Assembly (NCBI GenBank): GCA_949775045.1
Contig: OX459100.1
Span: 2,193,436 to 2,257,435, forward strand
Origin: Metridium senile
Taxonomy: Eukaryota > Cnidaria > Anthozoa > Actiniaria > Metridiidae
Length of the DNA: 64,000 bases
Reading direction: 5' to 3'
Shown: piece after piece, positions 1 through 10,149 of the stretch
Layout of the letters: every line of letters begins with the position of its first letter
Numbering within the stretch: position 1 is the stretch's first letter
Program-made: the position numbers and the translations under genes
The notes under the pieces: model-generated
Database searches by the model: none
Told to the model about the DNA's origin: nothing
The model's input: the letters and a program-made list of their open reading frames with translations, nothing else

Positions 1-869
1 ATTCCAAAAATTAGCTTTTAATACCAGTGAATTGGGCATTGCTGTAATTGAAATTCCTTCTGTGTAGGATGTGAATCCGCTGAACTCAATTACTATCAGC
101 TATGAGACAAGTAAATTAATAATCCTAAAATTAATTGGACTATCTTTCCTTTGGACTATCAGAACAACATTGTTAAGGCATGTAAAAACTTATTGAAAAA
201 AATTTTCAAAAATTTTTTTAATGTGGCAATAATTTTTTACAACTTATTTATCACATGTGACTTTTGGAACAGATAAATTATGAATTAAGGGGGTAAATGG
301 CCATTTTCTTCCAATATTTTGTCCCATGATACATTAATTCAGCAATAATTATGTTGTGTAAAGCAATTTCATTAAAAAGAGTTTAAGGGGGTTAAATAAT
401 TCATTGAATACGGAAATTATTATGTGTAAAAATCAGTACTAGGAATTTCAAATTAACAAAGTTTTGAAAATGACAGGGGCATAAAATCATACATTAACAC
501 CAGAAATAATTATGTGACGTACAAATGGGAGGTAGAAATATTAAATTAACAAAGAACTGAAAGGGGCAAAAAATCATTCATTAATTCCAGAAATAATTAT
601 GAAGTTAAAATTAGTCTAGTCGTCTATGAGAGTCTGTGTTGTTTATGGATCTGGCAAAGAGAACCGCATTTCTTGGCATTTCCATTGAGGTACATGTGTA
701 ACTGTCCTTTGGTTGTCTTTGCCTTTTGTCACTTGACGCCTTTCATAGTACAGGCCAACCTGGACACACAAATGTACAGCTATTTAAAAAAAGGTTTGCT
801 AGTTACAATTGTCATGCCAAGCCCGAAATGCACTATGGATGATGTGAATACAAGTAGCGAGCGAAAGGT
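1..869. other. Left edge; no gene recognised, degenerate tandem repeat
   Basis: No exon could be supported on either strand. From about 290 to 620 there are roughly three degenerate units of about 105 bp, each with an 'attaacaaag' core and a 'gaaataattatg' core. The remaining RSPH1 exons (minus strand) were looked for here and not found, so they probably lie beyond coordinate 1. Confidence 0.4.
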
Positions 870-1066
870 CTAGAATGTGAGCAGTCGCTACTTTTCCCAT
901 CTGATTCCGAAAATTAGCTTTTAATAAAACGCGGAGGACTTTTCCTCTACCCTCCCCCTCCCCTTCTAGCCTCCAATCTCCGCTCGTCCGCGTTTTATTA
1001 AAATGCTCATTTTTCTCTCGTTTTCCTCAGAATCCGGGGGGAAAAGTAGGGACTGCTCGCAGTCTA
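870..1066. mobile_element. MITE with long inverted ends
   Basis: The two ends form an imperfect inverted repeat: GAGCAGTCGCTACTTTTCCC near 880 against the complement of a GGGGAAAAGTAGGGACTGCTC arm ending at 1066. Inner arms 'ttttaataaaacgcgga' (about 930) and 'tccgcgttttattaaaa' (about 988) also pair. No coding capacity. It resembles dispersed hairpin elements I recall from anthozoan genomes; that assignment is from memory. Confidence 0.6.
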
Positions 1067-1216
1067 CGAAAAGTCACAACAATATGGAATTTTGAAAAGA
1101 AAATGAACATGAGAGCCGAGTTCTGGCAAAATATTTTATAACGTAGAGGTATAGTGAGGGTGAGTGAATCCTCACGGCGAATTGTTAGGGCACATGATAT
1201 GTGCCCAGCTAGACGA

Positions 1217-1430
1217 TTGAGGCCCTGTTAGGGGGAGTCTGAATAATCCATAATCCTGATTGAAGTTCATAAATAATCGGTAATCCTAAATTGTAAATTT
1301 ACCAAAAATAAATTACAAGCGAGTAATCCTAAATCCTCAATTGGTCCTAAATGCTGCAAAAATAATCCATATAATGGTCTAAAAACCCCTAATAATCCAT
1401 AATCCTAAAACCTTAACAGGGCCTCAAGAT
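1217..1430. mobile_element. Small TIR element rich in TAATCC
   Basis: The outer ends are inverted: TTGAGGCCCTGTTAGG at the left and the complement, CCTTAACAGGGCCTCAA, at the right. The interior is a run of 'aataatccataatccta'-type words. Non-coding. Confidence 0.55.
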
Positions 1431-1472
1431 TGAGACGTTAAAAAAGTGATTTATGTCTTACTCTTTTCCAAA

Positions 1473-1813
1473 GTGTGTATCCCGGGGGGGGGGGGGGGGG
1501 GGGGTACTCCCTTATATTTACTATACGGGGACGTTCCGCCAAATAGGGTATGGTTTTTTGCCGTGGCGTCTTGAATAGGGTATACAATTTAGCCTTTTTT
1601 TGCCTTGGTGTCTTGAATAGGGTATGCAATTTAGCCTAATTTGTCTTAAATTGCCTTACCTAGGGTATACCAATTTGTCTTGAAATAGGGTACATATTTT
1701 TAGGATTCTGCTGTCTTAAATATAGGGTCAGGGTTTAGAGGTACTAGCGGAACGTCCCCGTCAGAAACTGGGTCAAGTACCCCCCCCCCCCCCCCCCCCC
1801 CCGGGGTGTGTAT
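1473..1813. mobile_element. hAT-like MITE with poly-G/poly-C ends and 8-bp TSD
   Basis: The element spans 1481-1805. It starts CCC then about 22 G, and ends with about 22 C then GGG. Inside the homopolymers 'acggggacgttccgc' (about 1525) pairs with 'gcggaacgtccccgt' (about 1747). The same 8 bp, GTGTGTAT, flank it at 1473-1480 and 1806-1813, which reads as a target-site duplication typical of hAT transposons. The interior carries several 'cttgaaatagggta' words. It lies in the RSPH1 intron, 16 bp past the exon 3 donor. Confidence 0.7.
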
Positions 1814-1830
1814 GTAATGTCATTCCATAC

Positions 1831-2118
1831 CTGCGTGCATCCTGACTGGAATGAATAACGACCATCACCAATAGGCTGACCTTGATCAAATACGCCAGTG
1901 TATCGGTATTGTGGGGTTATCAACTGACCAATGCCAGTCATGTCGCCATACTCAAAGTTTCCTTTCAAATAACATAGCAACATAGTTGTTACGTACCCTA
2001 ACACAGTTTTAGCTATTTAGTTAGTTGCTAGGGCAAGTACCAACGGTGCTTATAATTTTCTATTCAGTTGTAATTTAAACTCAGTAATCTCTTGCAAATT
2101 CTAGGTGCAATAAGAACG

Positions 2119-2150
<32 letters not shown>

Positions 2151-4334
2151 GCTGTTGTTGTTGTTGTTGTTGTACGTATATGTTGTTACGTGATTATTCA
2201 AATTATTGTCATCATTGACATTATAGTTTTTATGGTATCGTAGTTGCCTTTAGAATTCACTGTTCTCGTCATGACGATTATCAATCAATCATTGTTATCA
2301 TTACCAGCCTCATCTTTTCCATTACCATCATTATCACCATCATCCAACATTGTTATCATTACCAGCCTCATCTTTTCCATTACCATCATTATCACCATCA
2401 TCGTCATCAGTTATCGTTATCATTGCTATCATTACCATCATCCAGCAATTTTCATAATCATCATAATCATTGAATAATCATAATAATAATCTTTGTTTGG
2501 CATATTTTTTCCGCTGCACTATATCTCTAGAGATGTTTTAGGTAATTTAGGTAATGTTTTCCAAGCTAAGTCAGCATTCTTTATAATGACTCCGGATGGT
2601 CGGATGAGTCAAAAACTTTAATCCTAAAGGTGGTCGCGGTCGCTTACGAGAGTGGTCGCTTACAGACAGGTCGCTTACAGACAGTGCTCGCTTACAAGAA
2701 CCAACGGAACTTACGATCAAATAAACAACATCTTCTAAAGGTCCCTAACTCAAGAACGACTACTTTTGGTGACCGTGCTTTTTCAGTCGGTGCACCCAGG
2801 TTATGGAACAATTAAGAATGCACCGTCAATTGACATTTTCAAGAAAAAACTTAAAACTTATCTTTTTAAAGAGAACTAATATATATCAATCAATTTTTAC
2901 TTTTTTTTCTAAATTATTTTATCAATCTTGTAATAATATATTTGTTAGTGTATATATATTTTTATATTGTAAAAGCATTGAGATTTTTAAATGCGTATTT
3001 TTCAAGAATTAAATATTATTATTATTATTACAAGAGAGATTTATTACAGAGTTTATATGGGAAACAAAACGGGAAATTGAAATAGTCGTCGCTTAGGGAA
3101 GATAGTCGCTTACGAGAGTGGTCGCTTACGGAAGATGGTCGCTTTCGGCGTGAGATGGTCGCTTACTGTATTACCTTTGTATTTGATATCAGTCTCAGCA
3201 TATGAATACGTCCCTTTGCCATGTCGTCTATCCTCTGCCCACGATCCAGTGTATTCATCGCCATTGGCGTAGGTATATGTACCATGTCCAGATCTCACCC
3301 CATCTACCCAGTTACCTTCATAGGTTGATCCATTACTATAGCAAAACATGCCTTCTCCCTGTCGTTTGCCGTCAACATAATTACCAATGTACCTAACAAT
3401 CAAGGGGATGTTTAAATGTCGGAGGTCGAGTGCTAACACTATATCCATGAAGTATGATTAAATTGCTTATAAGTTTTAAAAGTTGTAAAGTGGTTTTCAT
3501 TAGAGTGGTTTTCATTAGAGTGGTTTTCATTAACCCGTGAAACAAAGTGTATTAGCTAAAGTGTAATAGTCAAATAACAACAAAAGAACACAATGGAATT
3601 AGAGTGCATTAAAGTATAATACACGAAAGGGTGCTTCACAGGTTAATGAAAACCACTCTAATGAGGTAGAGCTGTTTTCATGATATTAACCCATGAAACA
3701 GTGTAGCACTTTGTTGTTATTTGACTATTACACTTTAACTAATACACTTTGTTTCACGGGTTAATGAGAACAACTCTATTGTTTTCTTTTGTATTTGATG
3801 TTTCTGACTAAATATAGTCGCTAAATAGAAACTATTAGTTAGTAACTTTATTCTTCATTTCATAATTTTCATAATTTTAGTGTTTTTGCGCTATGACACT
3901 GCATTCATTAACAGGAACGCACGCAAAGAGCCAACGGAAAAGAAATCGAAAGATGCATATGCATGGGCCTTTATCACACAACGGCCATGTTTATTCCCAT
4001 GAGAGCGAAAACCTTTGTTTGGAACGTTCTGAAACGCATGAAAGCGAAGTCCAGGGGACCCAAGGGATTCAAAACCTATTGTTTCAACCAATATGGCGGC
4101 CCGTGATAAAAGCGAATATGTATGCTAGATGAATTACCTTGAGCCAGGCTTATTAGCAAACGTATAAGTCCCAAAACCATGTCTTTTTCCATCTTTAAAC
4201 TGCCCTTGATAAATATCATTATTAAAAAATACAGCTCTGCCTTCTCCATGTCTTGCGCCCTTTTCGTCTCTCTCGCCCTCATACTCTCCGAAATACACGT
4301 CTATTTCCTCGATTGAATCCGTGATATCCGCCAT
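1831..4334 (-). CDS. Radial spoke head 1 homologue (MORN repeats), 5' part of gene
   Basis: Product is the radial-spoke head component of motile cilia and flagella. Exons on the minus strand are 4334-4138, 3392-3175 and 1961-1831; phases join cleanly (2, 1, 0) and give 182 residues. The start ATG has an in-frame TAA nine bases upstream. The protein has about six MORN-type units (YxGxxxxGxRxGxGxY), for example 'YEGNWVDGVRSGHGTYTY' and 'YTGSWAEDRRHGKGTYSYAE', after an acidic N-terminus with 'GEYEGERDEKGARHGEGRA'. This order, and the exon 3 ending in 'YSFQSGCTQ', match remembered human RSPH1 closely, including the GCEQ spot after the last MORN. The acidic C-terminal third, coded by later exons, is missing and probably lies beyond the left edge. 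Introns hold a MITE, a LINE relic and microsatellites. CRE-like sites lie upstream. Another MORN protein is possible but less likely. Confidence 0.88.
2117..2490. repeat. Microsatellites in RSPH1 intron 2
   Basis: A (TTG)n run at 2117-2172 is followed at about 2270-2490 by an imperfect ATC/ATT-rich trinucleotide tract that contains a roughly 65-bp direct repeat ('ttgttatcattaccagcctc' occurs twice). Open frames here are low-complexity artefacts. Confidence 0.75.
2693..3030 (+). mobile_element. LINE relic: reverse-transcriptase ORF C-terminus
   Basis: Translating about 2710-2815 gives a stretch containing 'SRTTTFGDRAFSVGAPRLWN', the typical last segment of non-LTR retrotransposon ORF2 (CR1/L2-like). 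A small deletion then shifts frame, and from about 2817 the reading 'APSIDIFKKKLKTYLF' continues to a stop at 2879. It is followed by AT-rich sequence and a short (ATT)n tail near 3013-3030. A 5'-truncated dead copy inserted in RSPH1 intron 2, opposite in orientation to the gene. Confidence 0.7.
3512..3779. mobile_element. MITE with about 65-bp inverted ends in RSPH1 intron 1
   Basis: The left arm (AGAGTGGTTTTCATTAACCC then GTGAAACAAAGTGTATTAGC) pairs with the right arm ending TTAATGAGAACAACTCT. A third partial copy of the end ('ttaatgaaaaccactctaat') lies at about 3645-3663, so the element looks nested or rearranged. Non-coding. Confidence 0.65.
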
Positions 4335-4372
4335 CGTGATTCTTTAGAATGTTCGAAAGAATATTATCGATT

Positions 4373-4560
4373 TGACGTCACTTTTTCGTCATGACGTCAT
4401 AACAAGTGCGTGCGCAAAGGCGTGATGTGACGTCATAGTTGAATTTGTTAAATGACGTCACTTTTTTGTATATAATGTCGGAAAAAATGAGCGCACAAAG
4501 GCTTGATGTGACGTCAAAATATGAATTTCGTAAATGACGTCACTTTTAGCATATATAGAG
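4373..4560 (-). promoter_or_regulatory. Cluster of six CRE-type TGACGTCA sites upstream of RSPH1
   Basis: Perfect TGACGTCA palindromes occur at 4373-4380, 4392-4399, 4428-4435, 4453-4460, 4509-4516 and 4535-4542, directly upstream of the RSPH1 start (4334). Part of the array comes from an 81-bp direct repeat (about 4412-4464 and 4491-4546, each with 'aaagg' then two sites). CRE sites bind CREB/ATF bZIP factors; RFX sites are the more usual cilia-gene signal, so the regulatory role is inferred from density and position only. Confidence 0.55.
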
Positions 4561-4917
4561 TGCACGTCATAAACAACACTAAGTAACAATGTATTGTCTA
4601 ATTGTACTGTTTTGTACAAACTTGTAGATATCACTGGAGCAAAACATCCAAACTATTGTATCCACCATTGTAAGACTTGTAATGTGTGTTGTTTGGTTCA
4701 TATATCTTAGCTAGACAATGGGATATACATAACTTATCGCTAGTTTTCGTTCTATCTGACAAAAAGTGAGCAAAATATTCTTTATGATACAACAGCCAAT
4801 TCTGATCGATACTTTGTTTCTTGATTTTTGACAAAATTGTCATATTTATGCAAGCTATTTGTGATAAATTGTATAGACATCAGCAGGGCGATACTGATTA
4901 GCATGCATGTTATTTTA

Positions 4918-4921
4918 CCTA

Positions 4922-4993
<72 letters not shown>
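4918..4993. repeat. (CCTG)n tetranucleotide microsatellite
   Basis: About 18 uninterrupted CCTG/CTGC units. The apparent frames rich in Cys-Leu-Pro-Ala (plus) or Gly-Arg-Gln-Ala (minus) are products of the repeat, not genes. Confidence 0.95.
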
Positions 4994-5780
4994 TATATAG
5001 TTCTGACCGCACCCTGAGAGGATTTAGGGGTGAAAAAACGCCCCTAAAAACACATCTAAGTCCTATAAAATGATGTGGCACGGACGATGTACAAAAACAG
5101 AAAACGATAAAAAGTGCGGAATTGAATGGGATTTTCCTTCTTCGATAACCTAAAAGATACCAAAATATGTAGAGATTTGATATCTTTGATTTTGATACAC
5201 TAAAAGATATCAAATGGCTGATTTTTAGCCCTAAATACGGCGAGCATACCCGATACTTTTACCCATCCAGTCCCCCGGGGACTCATGCTACGTGCATGCG
5301 TTTCTGTCTTGCGTGTGCCTATGACGCTAGATTCTCTCACTACGTTTATATATCAAAAGAGTGGAAATAAACGATTTACCATAACCATAATACCTAAGCA
5401 ATTTATTTCTTCTTTTCTAATAACTACAAATTGCTAAAATCAAATTCATTTATATTCGATATCACTTTCTTTCGAATTGTATTCACAACGAGTCTCTGGC
5501 TCACTATCAGGGTCGTGACGAGGGAGGTGGGATCAGGGATAACATGCCTGGGATTGGGGATCACATAGTCCGAATCAGCTGGAATCAGGGATCACAGAAG
5601 AGGGATCGTGATCGTATGAATAAATTCAGGGAGCAGAACATTGTTTATGGGAAAAAGAGATCTAAATGCGCGATCAGGGATCAAACTTTAGTGTAAAAAA
5701 TCACCACCCTACATCTTGAGTTTAAAATAATCAATCTATCGGTTTACTTTTTGCAGCCCAATTCCAATTCTTGTTAGTAA
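4994..5780. other. Intergenic, no gene seen
   Basis: Unique-looking AT-rich DNA. A stretch at about 5515-5695 repeats the words 'gggatca' and 'gggatc' many times without a clean unit. Nothing coding was supported. Confidence 0.4.
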
Positions 5781-5944
5781 GGGACGGACCATTTGATATT
5801 TGGTGGGGAGGGGGGGCTGAATTAAAAAAAAATATCGAGCAAGCTTTTAAACTCGAAAAAAATATCGAGCAGCTAGCCTTTTAATTGTGGCACCGACAAA
5901 ACAGCCCTCTGCCCCCACCCATCAAATATCAAATGGTCCGTCCC
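5781..5944. mobile_element. MITE with GGGACGGACCATTTGATATT ends
   Basis: Left end GGGACGGACCATTTGATATT at 5781 and its inverted partner at the right end closing at 5944 are nearly perfect over about 24 bp. The interior holds a direct repeat of 'aaaaaatatcgagca'. Non-coding. I recall this terminal sequence as a frequent anthozoan repeat. Confidence 0.7.
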
Positions 5945-6053
5945 AAATCATATCATTGTTAAAGTGCCTTAACAATATAATTGTCAATCAATCAATCAAT
6001 CTAGGTCATCTAGTACAATGCTTTAATCATGTAGTTCTTGAACAGCTCTGAAG

Positions 6054-6275
6054 TTAACGGCCATAGGCACCGAAACGTCCTCTGTAACTACCATGTTTAC
6101 GGCGTCCCCAACGTAGCCCGCGTTTTCTCTCGTGGAAGTGGTCCATCTTTGCAGGCTTATCTCCGGCTGGATGTCGTTGTTGTTCCGCTGCTGGTACAAT
6201 TGGTAGCGGACTTGTATCCAGAGCGCTAACCACGAACGCAGCAGCTAACAGGACAACCAAGATATTCTTATTCAT
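6054..6275 (-). CDS. Small secreted cationic peptide precursor, possible GLRWamide neuropeptide
   Basis: A 73-residue open frame with its own ATG and TAA. Residues 1-18 (MNKNILVVLLAAAFVVSA) look like a signal peptide; the middle is Pro/Ala-rich; residues about 48-73 are strongly basic and Gly/Arg-rich. Within it 'KRGLRWGRRK' has dibasic KR, the tetrapeptide GLRW, an amidation Gly and dibasic RR: the layout of a processed, C-terminally amidated peptide. The known sea anemone Antho-RWamide II is pyroGlu-GLRWamide, so the core matches; here the Gln is absent. The protein ends in 'GAYGR', which could yield a second amidated end. A good acceptor (tgtttttcag) lies six bases before the ATG, implying a 5' UTR intron, and ATTAAA on the minus strand at 6027-6022 may serve polyadenylation. 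An antimicrobial peptide or a chance ORF are alternatives. Confidence 0.55.
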   Translation of the reverse strand: MNKNILVVLLAAAFVVSALDTSPLPIVPAAEQQRHPAGDKPAKMDHFHERKRGLRWGRRKHGSYRGRFGAYGR

Positions 6276-6320
6276 TGTGAACTGAAAAACATCGACATGT
6301 AATATATTTAGTTAACTGAG

Positions 6321-6999
6321 ATGAGAGGAACAAGATTGCAACACTTCTCAACACTAGCTACCGAGGAGGGTACTCAACGTGGTATGTTTGGGTCGAGTTT
6401 TGCCGCCAGAGGATCTAAACACCTGACCCTATTTAGACTATTTAAGAGCACTCGGGAGTTAAAAAATCTATGCGCACCTTTTCAAGAGGAATTTGAGTGG
6501 AAGTATCATTGGAACTATAAGTGTGTATAGAGAAAACCCTAATGAAAAGCACAGATAAAGGAAATGATGGTCGTACATACTGAGTGTGATGTTAGTGTAT
6601 GTGGAGAAGCCCTGATAGAGAGTGAGAGAGATCTTAGGCGATGGTCCAGGAGTAGGCTTAAACTTTACAGCCGGAAGAGCTTCATTGCGGGTGACGTGGT
6701 TGTAAAAGGTAGGTGTTTTTGCACGCAATAATGATGCAGCACGTTAATTACCCGTACATTGAATATTGGTCATGATTCACTAATTAAATCCTTGAGAATC
6801 AAGTCAAAATATAATTGCGTTAATCTTTATTTTAAATAGATTCACTAATCACCTGTGAATTGCTCTTTGTTAGTTCTATAGCCTTTTGAAATAGTGTTAA
6901 AAGCATACTTTATTCGATGAGGGAAGGGGAAAACTTTGATGATGTTCCAATATTAAATTGAAATATTTGCATTTTGTGCTTAGGAACATAACCTGACTC
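6321..6999. other. Intergenic; one weak minus-strand exon candidate
   Basis: A minus-strand open stretch (about 6728-6570) ends at a donor-like GTATGT site near 6578. I do not recognise the peptide and found no partner exon. It could be an upstream exon of a small gene such as the neighbouring peptide precursor. Nothing else was supported. Confidence 0.2.
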
Positions 7000-7299
7000 T
7001 ATACACCTATTTCAAAAATCATTGTCGTAAACAAAGCCACAGTCCACACTCTTAAGCCTGCAAAGGATGTCGATATTTCTTCTCTTTTTGTCGACTTATC
7101 CAAATCCTATTTTGGTTGTATGTGTTTGTGTTATATGATCATAACAAGTTGTTGTTGTGGTAGATATAAATATAAATATTTATTTAAAAAACGTGTAATA
7201 AATCACAAATTATGTACATATAACCGACATCCTTTGCAGGCTTTAGAGTGTGGACTGTAGCTTTGGCTGCGACAACGATTTTTTAAATAGATGTATATA
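7000..7299. mobile_element. MITE with about 75-bp inverted ends
   Basis: The left arm at about 7000-7075 (with 'cagtccacactcttaagcct' and 'gcaaaggatgtcg') pairs with the right arm at about 7223-7299 (with 'cgacatcctttgc' and 'tagagtgtggactg'). The centre is AT-rich and non-coding. Confidence 0.7.
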
Positions 7300-8035
7300 C
7301 AGCAGCTAATATACGACTTTAAATTTACAATTTAACATGCAGCCAATCTAGTCAAGCTGGACAGTGTTGAACGAAACTTACTTACTTACTCAAGTAATTA
7401 AATATAGTAAATGACGCGGAAAGGACAGGAAAAGATAGAGAACAAAAGGATTAAAGTAAAAGAAAGTAAACTGAAGGTAGACAAATCAAGGAAAGGAAAG
7501 AGATGGAAAGAGAAGAGAAGGGGAATGACCAAAAAGACACGGGAAAGGAATGGAAAGGAAATAAGAAAATGCTAGAGATCGAGAAAAGCAGGGGAGGGGT
7601 GGAGAAGAAACGTACGTTTACGAAAGGGCCAAGTTAGATTAGGTACTTATACTGAAAAAAAAAGAAGAAGAAATTAAAAGAATAAGAAAAGGACACTCAA
7701 ACGTTTTTAATGGCATTTTCATTCAAGTTAATCATTTTTGCGAGTCCCGCCGAGGGCAATTAAAAAAAAGTCAATGAAAAAAAATCAAAATCGAATTAAA
7801 AATAATAAATGAAAAAATAGAGATACACTATACACTAGTGTTATTCGTCTTAATGCACACTCGTCTTGCCGGGCAAGTCGTCTCGAGTGAAAATGGGACA
7901 CAATTTGAGACAAAAAAGTCGTTTGATTTTGTTGAATTCATTATTAGAAAAATAAATTGGTGGACGATTTCTTTTTAGGGACGATCAAGTGCCTAGTACC
8001 GATCAAGGACCAATAAAAATAGATACTATAAAGAA
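7300..8035. other. Intergenic, purine-rich stretch, no gene seen
   Basis: From about 7410 to 7700 the plus strand is dominated by A and G ('ggaaaggaaagagatggaaa'), a polypurine tract. No exon was recognised. Confidence 0.4.
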
Positions 8036-8980
8036 TACAAATGAGAATGGAAACTAGCGAGTAAACTAGTATAGGCTGCGTCGGTGTTTGATATAAACGA
8101 TAGTAAGATAATGAAATTTGTAACACCGTAAAAAATAGAAATAGAAACTAGCGAGTAAACTAGTATAGGCTGCGTCGGTGTTTGATATAAAACGATAGGT
8201 AATAGAATGAAATTTGTAACAACGTAAAAAATAGAAATAGAAACTATAGCGAGTAAACTAGTATAGGCTGCGTCGGTGTTTGATATAAACGATAGGTAAT
8301 AGAATGAAATTTGTAACACCGTAAAAAATAGAAATAGAAACTATAGCGAGTAAACTAGTATAGGCTGCGTCGGTGTTTGATATAAACGAGAGGTTATATA
8401 ATGAAATTTGTAACAACGTAAAAAATAGAAATAGAAACTATAGCGAGTAAACCAGTATAAGGCTGCGTCGGTGTTTGATATAAACGATAGGTAATAGAAT
8501 GAAATTTGTAACAACGTAAAAAATAGAAATAGAAACTATAGCGAGTAAACTAGTATAGGCTGCGTCGGTGTTTGATATAAACGATAGGTAATAGAATGAA
8601 ATTTGTAACACCGTAAAAAATAGAAATAGAAACTATAGCGAGTAAACTAGTATAGGCTGCGTCGGTGTTTCATATAAACGATAGGTTATATAATGAAATT
8701 TGTAACACCGTAAAAAATAGAAATAGAAACTATAGCGAGTAAACTAGTATAGGCTGCGTCGGTGTTTGATATAAACGATAGGTAATAGAATGAAATTTGT
8801 AACACCGTAAAAAATAGAAATAGAAACTAGTGAGTAAACTAGTATAGGCTGCGTCGGTGTTTGATATAAACGATAGGTAATAGAATGAAATTTGTAACAC
8901 CGTAAAAAATAGAAATAGAAACTTGTGAGTAAACTAGTATAGGCTGCGTCGGTGTTTGATATAAGCGATAGGTAATATTA
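8036..8980 (+). repeat. Satellite array, about 97-bp unit, nine to ten copies
   Basis: Each unit reads 'aaactatagcgagtaaacta' then 'gtataggctgcgtcggtgtt', then 'gatataaacgataggtaata', then 'gaatgaaatttgtaacaccg' and a 'taaaaaatagaaat' spacer. Units differ by a few bases and small indels ('tatagcgag' versus 'tagcgag'). Single or few-copy relatives lie at about 10975-11170, 13007-13130, 20500-20745, 26030-26340 and 30895-30985, so this array has expanded from a dispersed family. Frames reading through it are spurious. Confidence 0.9.
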
Positions 8981-9337
8981 TTTACTCAGTAAAGTTAAGT
9001 CAACATTTTTTACGGTGTTACAAATTTCAATATATTACCTATAGAATACAAATTCTATTCACAAACGTACGTACCTTTAGTGTTTGTCACTCACTGAGCA
9101 AGACGTGTGTACAAGTGGCGATACAAACGACTTCACATTTACTAGCTTTAAAGTCTTTTGTAGCTAGAAAAACAGTATTCAATATTGAATTTAATTTTAT
9201 TTCGTGTTAATTTTGTATGAAATCGTTAGCAAGTTTTGTCAAAAAGGCTCACACCCTGAATATTGTCGTAACTGTAACTAGTTTAGAAAAACTTTAATGG
9301 TATTTTAGCACCATTTGCATGTGTGGAGCATGGAGCT
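8981..9337. other. Intergenic, no gene seen
   Basis: An inverted partial copy of the satellite unit ('tttacggtgttacaaatttc') lies at about 9007-9040. The rest is unremarkable AT-rich DNA. Confidence 0.4.
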
Positions 9338-9494
9338 CCCTGTGGTGTAGCCTGAGCCAATCTCGTTCCCGTAGTCGTTATTTCTTACTGTGCATGCTCG
9401 CCGAAATATGGATATTTCAAGATATTTTGTCGAGCATGCGCAGTAAGAAATAACGAATATGGGAACGAGATTGGGTCAGTCTACACTACAGGGC
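9338..9494. mobile_element. Palindromic MITE
   Basis: Left arm CCCTGTGGTGTAGCCTGAGC then 'caatctcgttcccgtagtcg' to 'cttactgtgcatgctcg' pairs with a right arm 'cgagcatgcgcagtaagaaa' to 'gtctacactacaggg', separated by about 30 bp. Non-coding hairpin. Confidence 0.7.
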
Positions 9495-9856
9495 ACATGC
9501 ACTGTCAGTGAACCTTTTTATAGTTCTGTTCAGTGACCACGAATTATAGTTCCAAGGCGATGTTGGAGTTGCCCCTCATAGCAAAACTGTAATTTATCAT
9601 GTGCAGCAACTCCCACTTGAGTCTAAGGGATTGTTAAGGTGTTTTCTTTGCAAAGTTATTGGATGGCAAATAAGAAAGAGTGAATTTGTAGCTTAAGATA
9701 TTACCTCTCAAATTATTCAAAATCGGCTTTTACGATTTTCTTCAAACTTTGTATACTTCTAGGCAAACAGCTATATATTAGCACTGTGAAGCTCGTTTTA
9801 TATCTATATCATTTCACAGTAACTCAGGGATATCGACCGTTCATTTTTACCAGGGT

Positions 9857-9880
9857 GGGGGGGGGGGGGGGGGGGGGGGG
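9857..9880. repeat. Poly-G homopolymer of about 24 bases
   Basis: An uninterrupted G run at 9857-9880. Similar runs at 1484-1505, 19568-19590 and 48096-48108 suggest recurrent G-tract elements; length in the assembly may be unreliable. Confidence 0.8.
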
Positions 9881-10149
9881 TGTATTTTCCTTGGTAGCCC
9901 TTTAAAAAAACTGCCCACCTCCTCTCTTTGGCTGCAAAAAAATCTATACCCATGAAATAAAATCAGCTAGATCCCTACTGTAGAATAGAGCGCAAAATGT
10001 ACACTACATATCCATGAAAATAGAAATCAGATTGCTACTGTAGAATAAATATCGAAGCTTAGCGGTGTATCCATATTCCTGGGTATTATGATTACGTAGA
10101 TTATTTTAGTAGCAAACATATTCATGAAAAATAAATAACTAGAAAAAAA
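9881..10149. other. Intergenic, no gene seen
   Basis: AT-rich. Two related words ('ctactgtagaata') at about 9976 and 10036 hint at an old duplication. Nothing coding was found. Confidence 0.3.

Noticed and set aside
1..1800. C-terminal exon of RSPH1 in the left edge
   Set aside because: No acceptor followed by an acidic reading frame on the minus strand could be found; the best candidate near 300-345 lacks an AG.
8036..8980. CRISPR-like array (regular repeats)
   Set aside because: Repeats are contiguous without unique spacers, and the window is eukaryotic.
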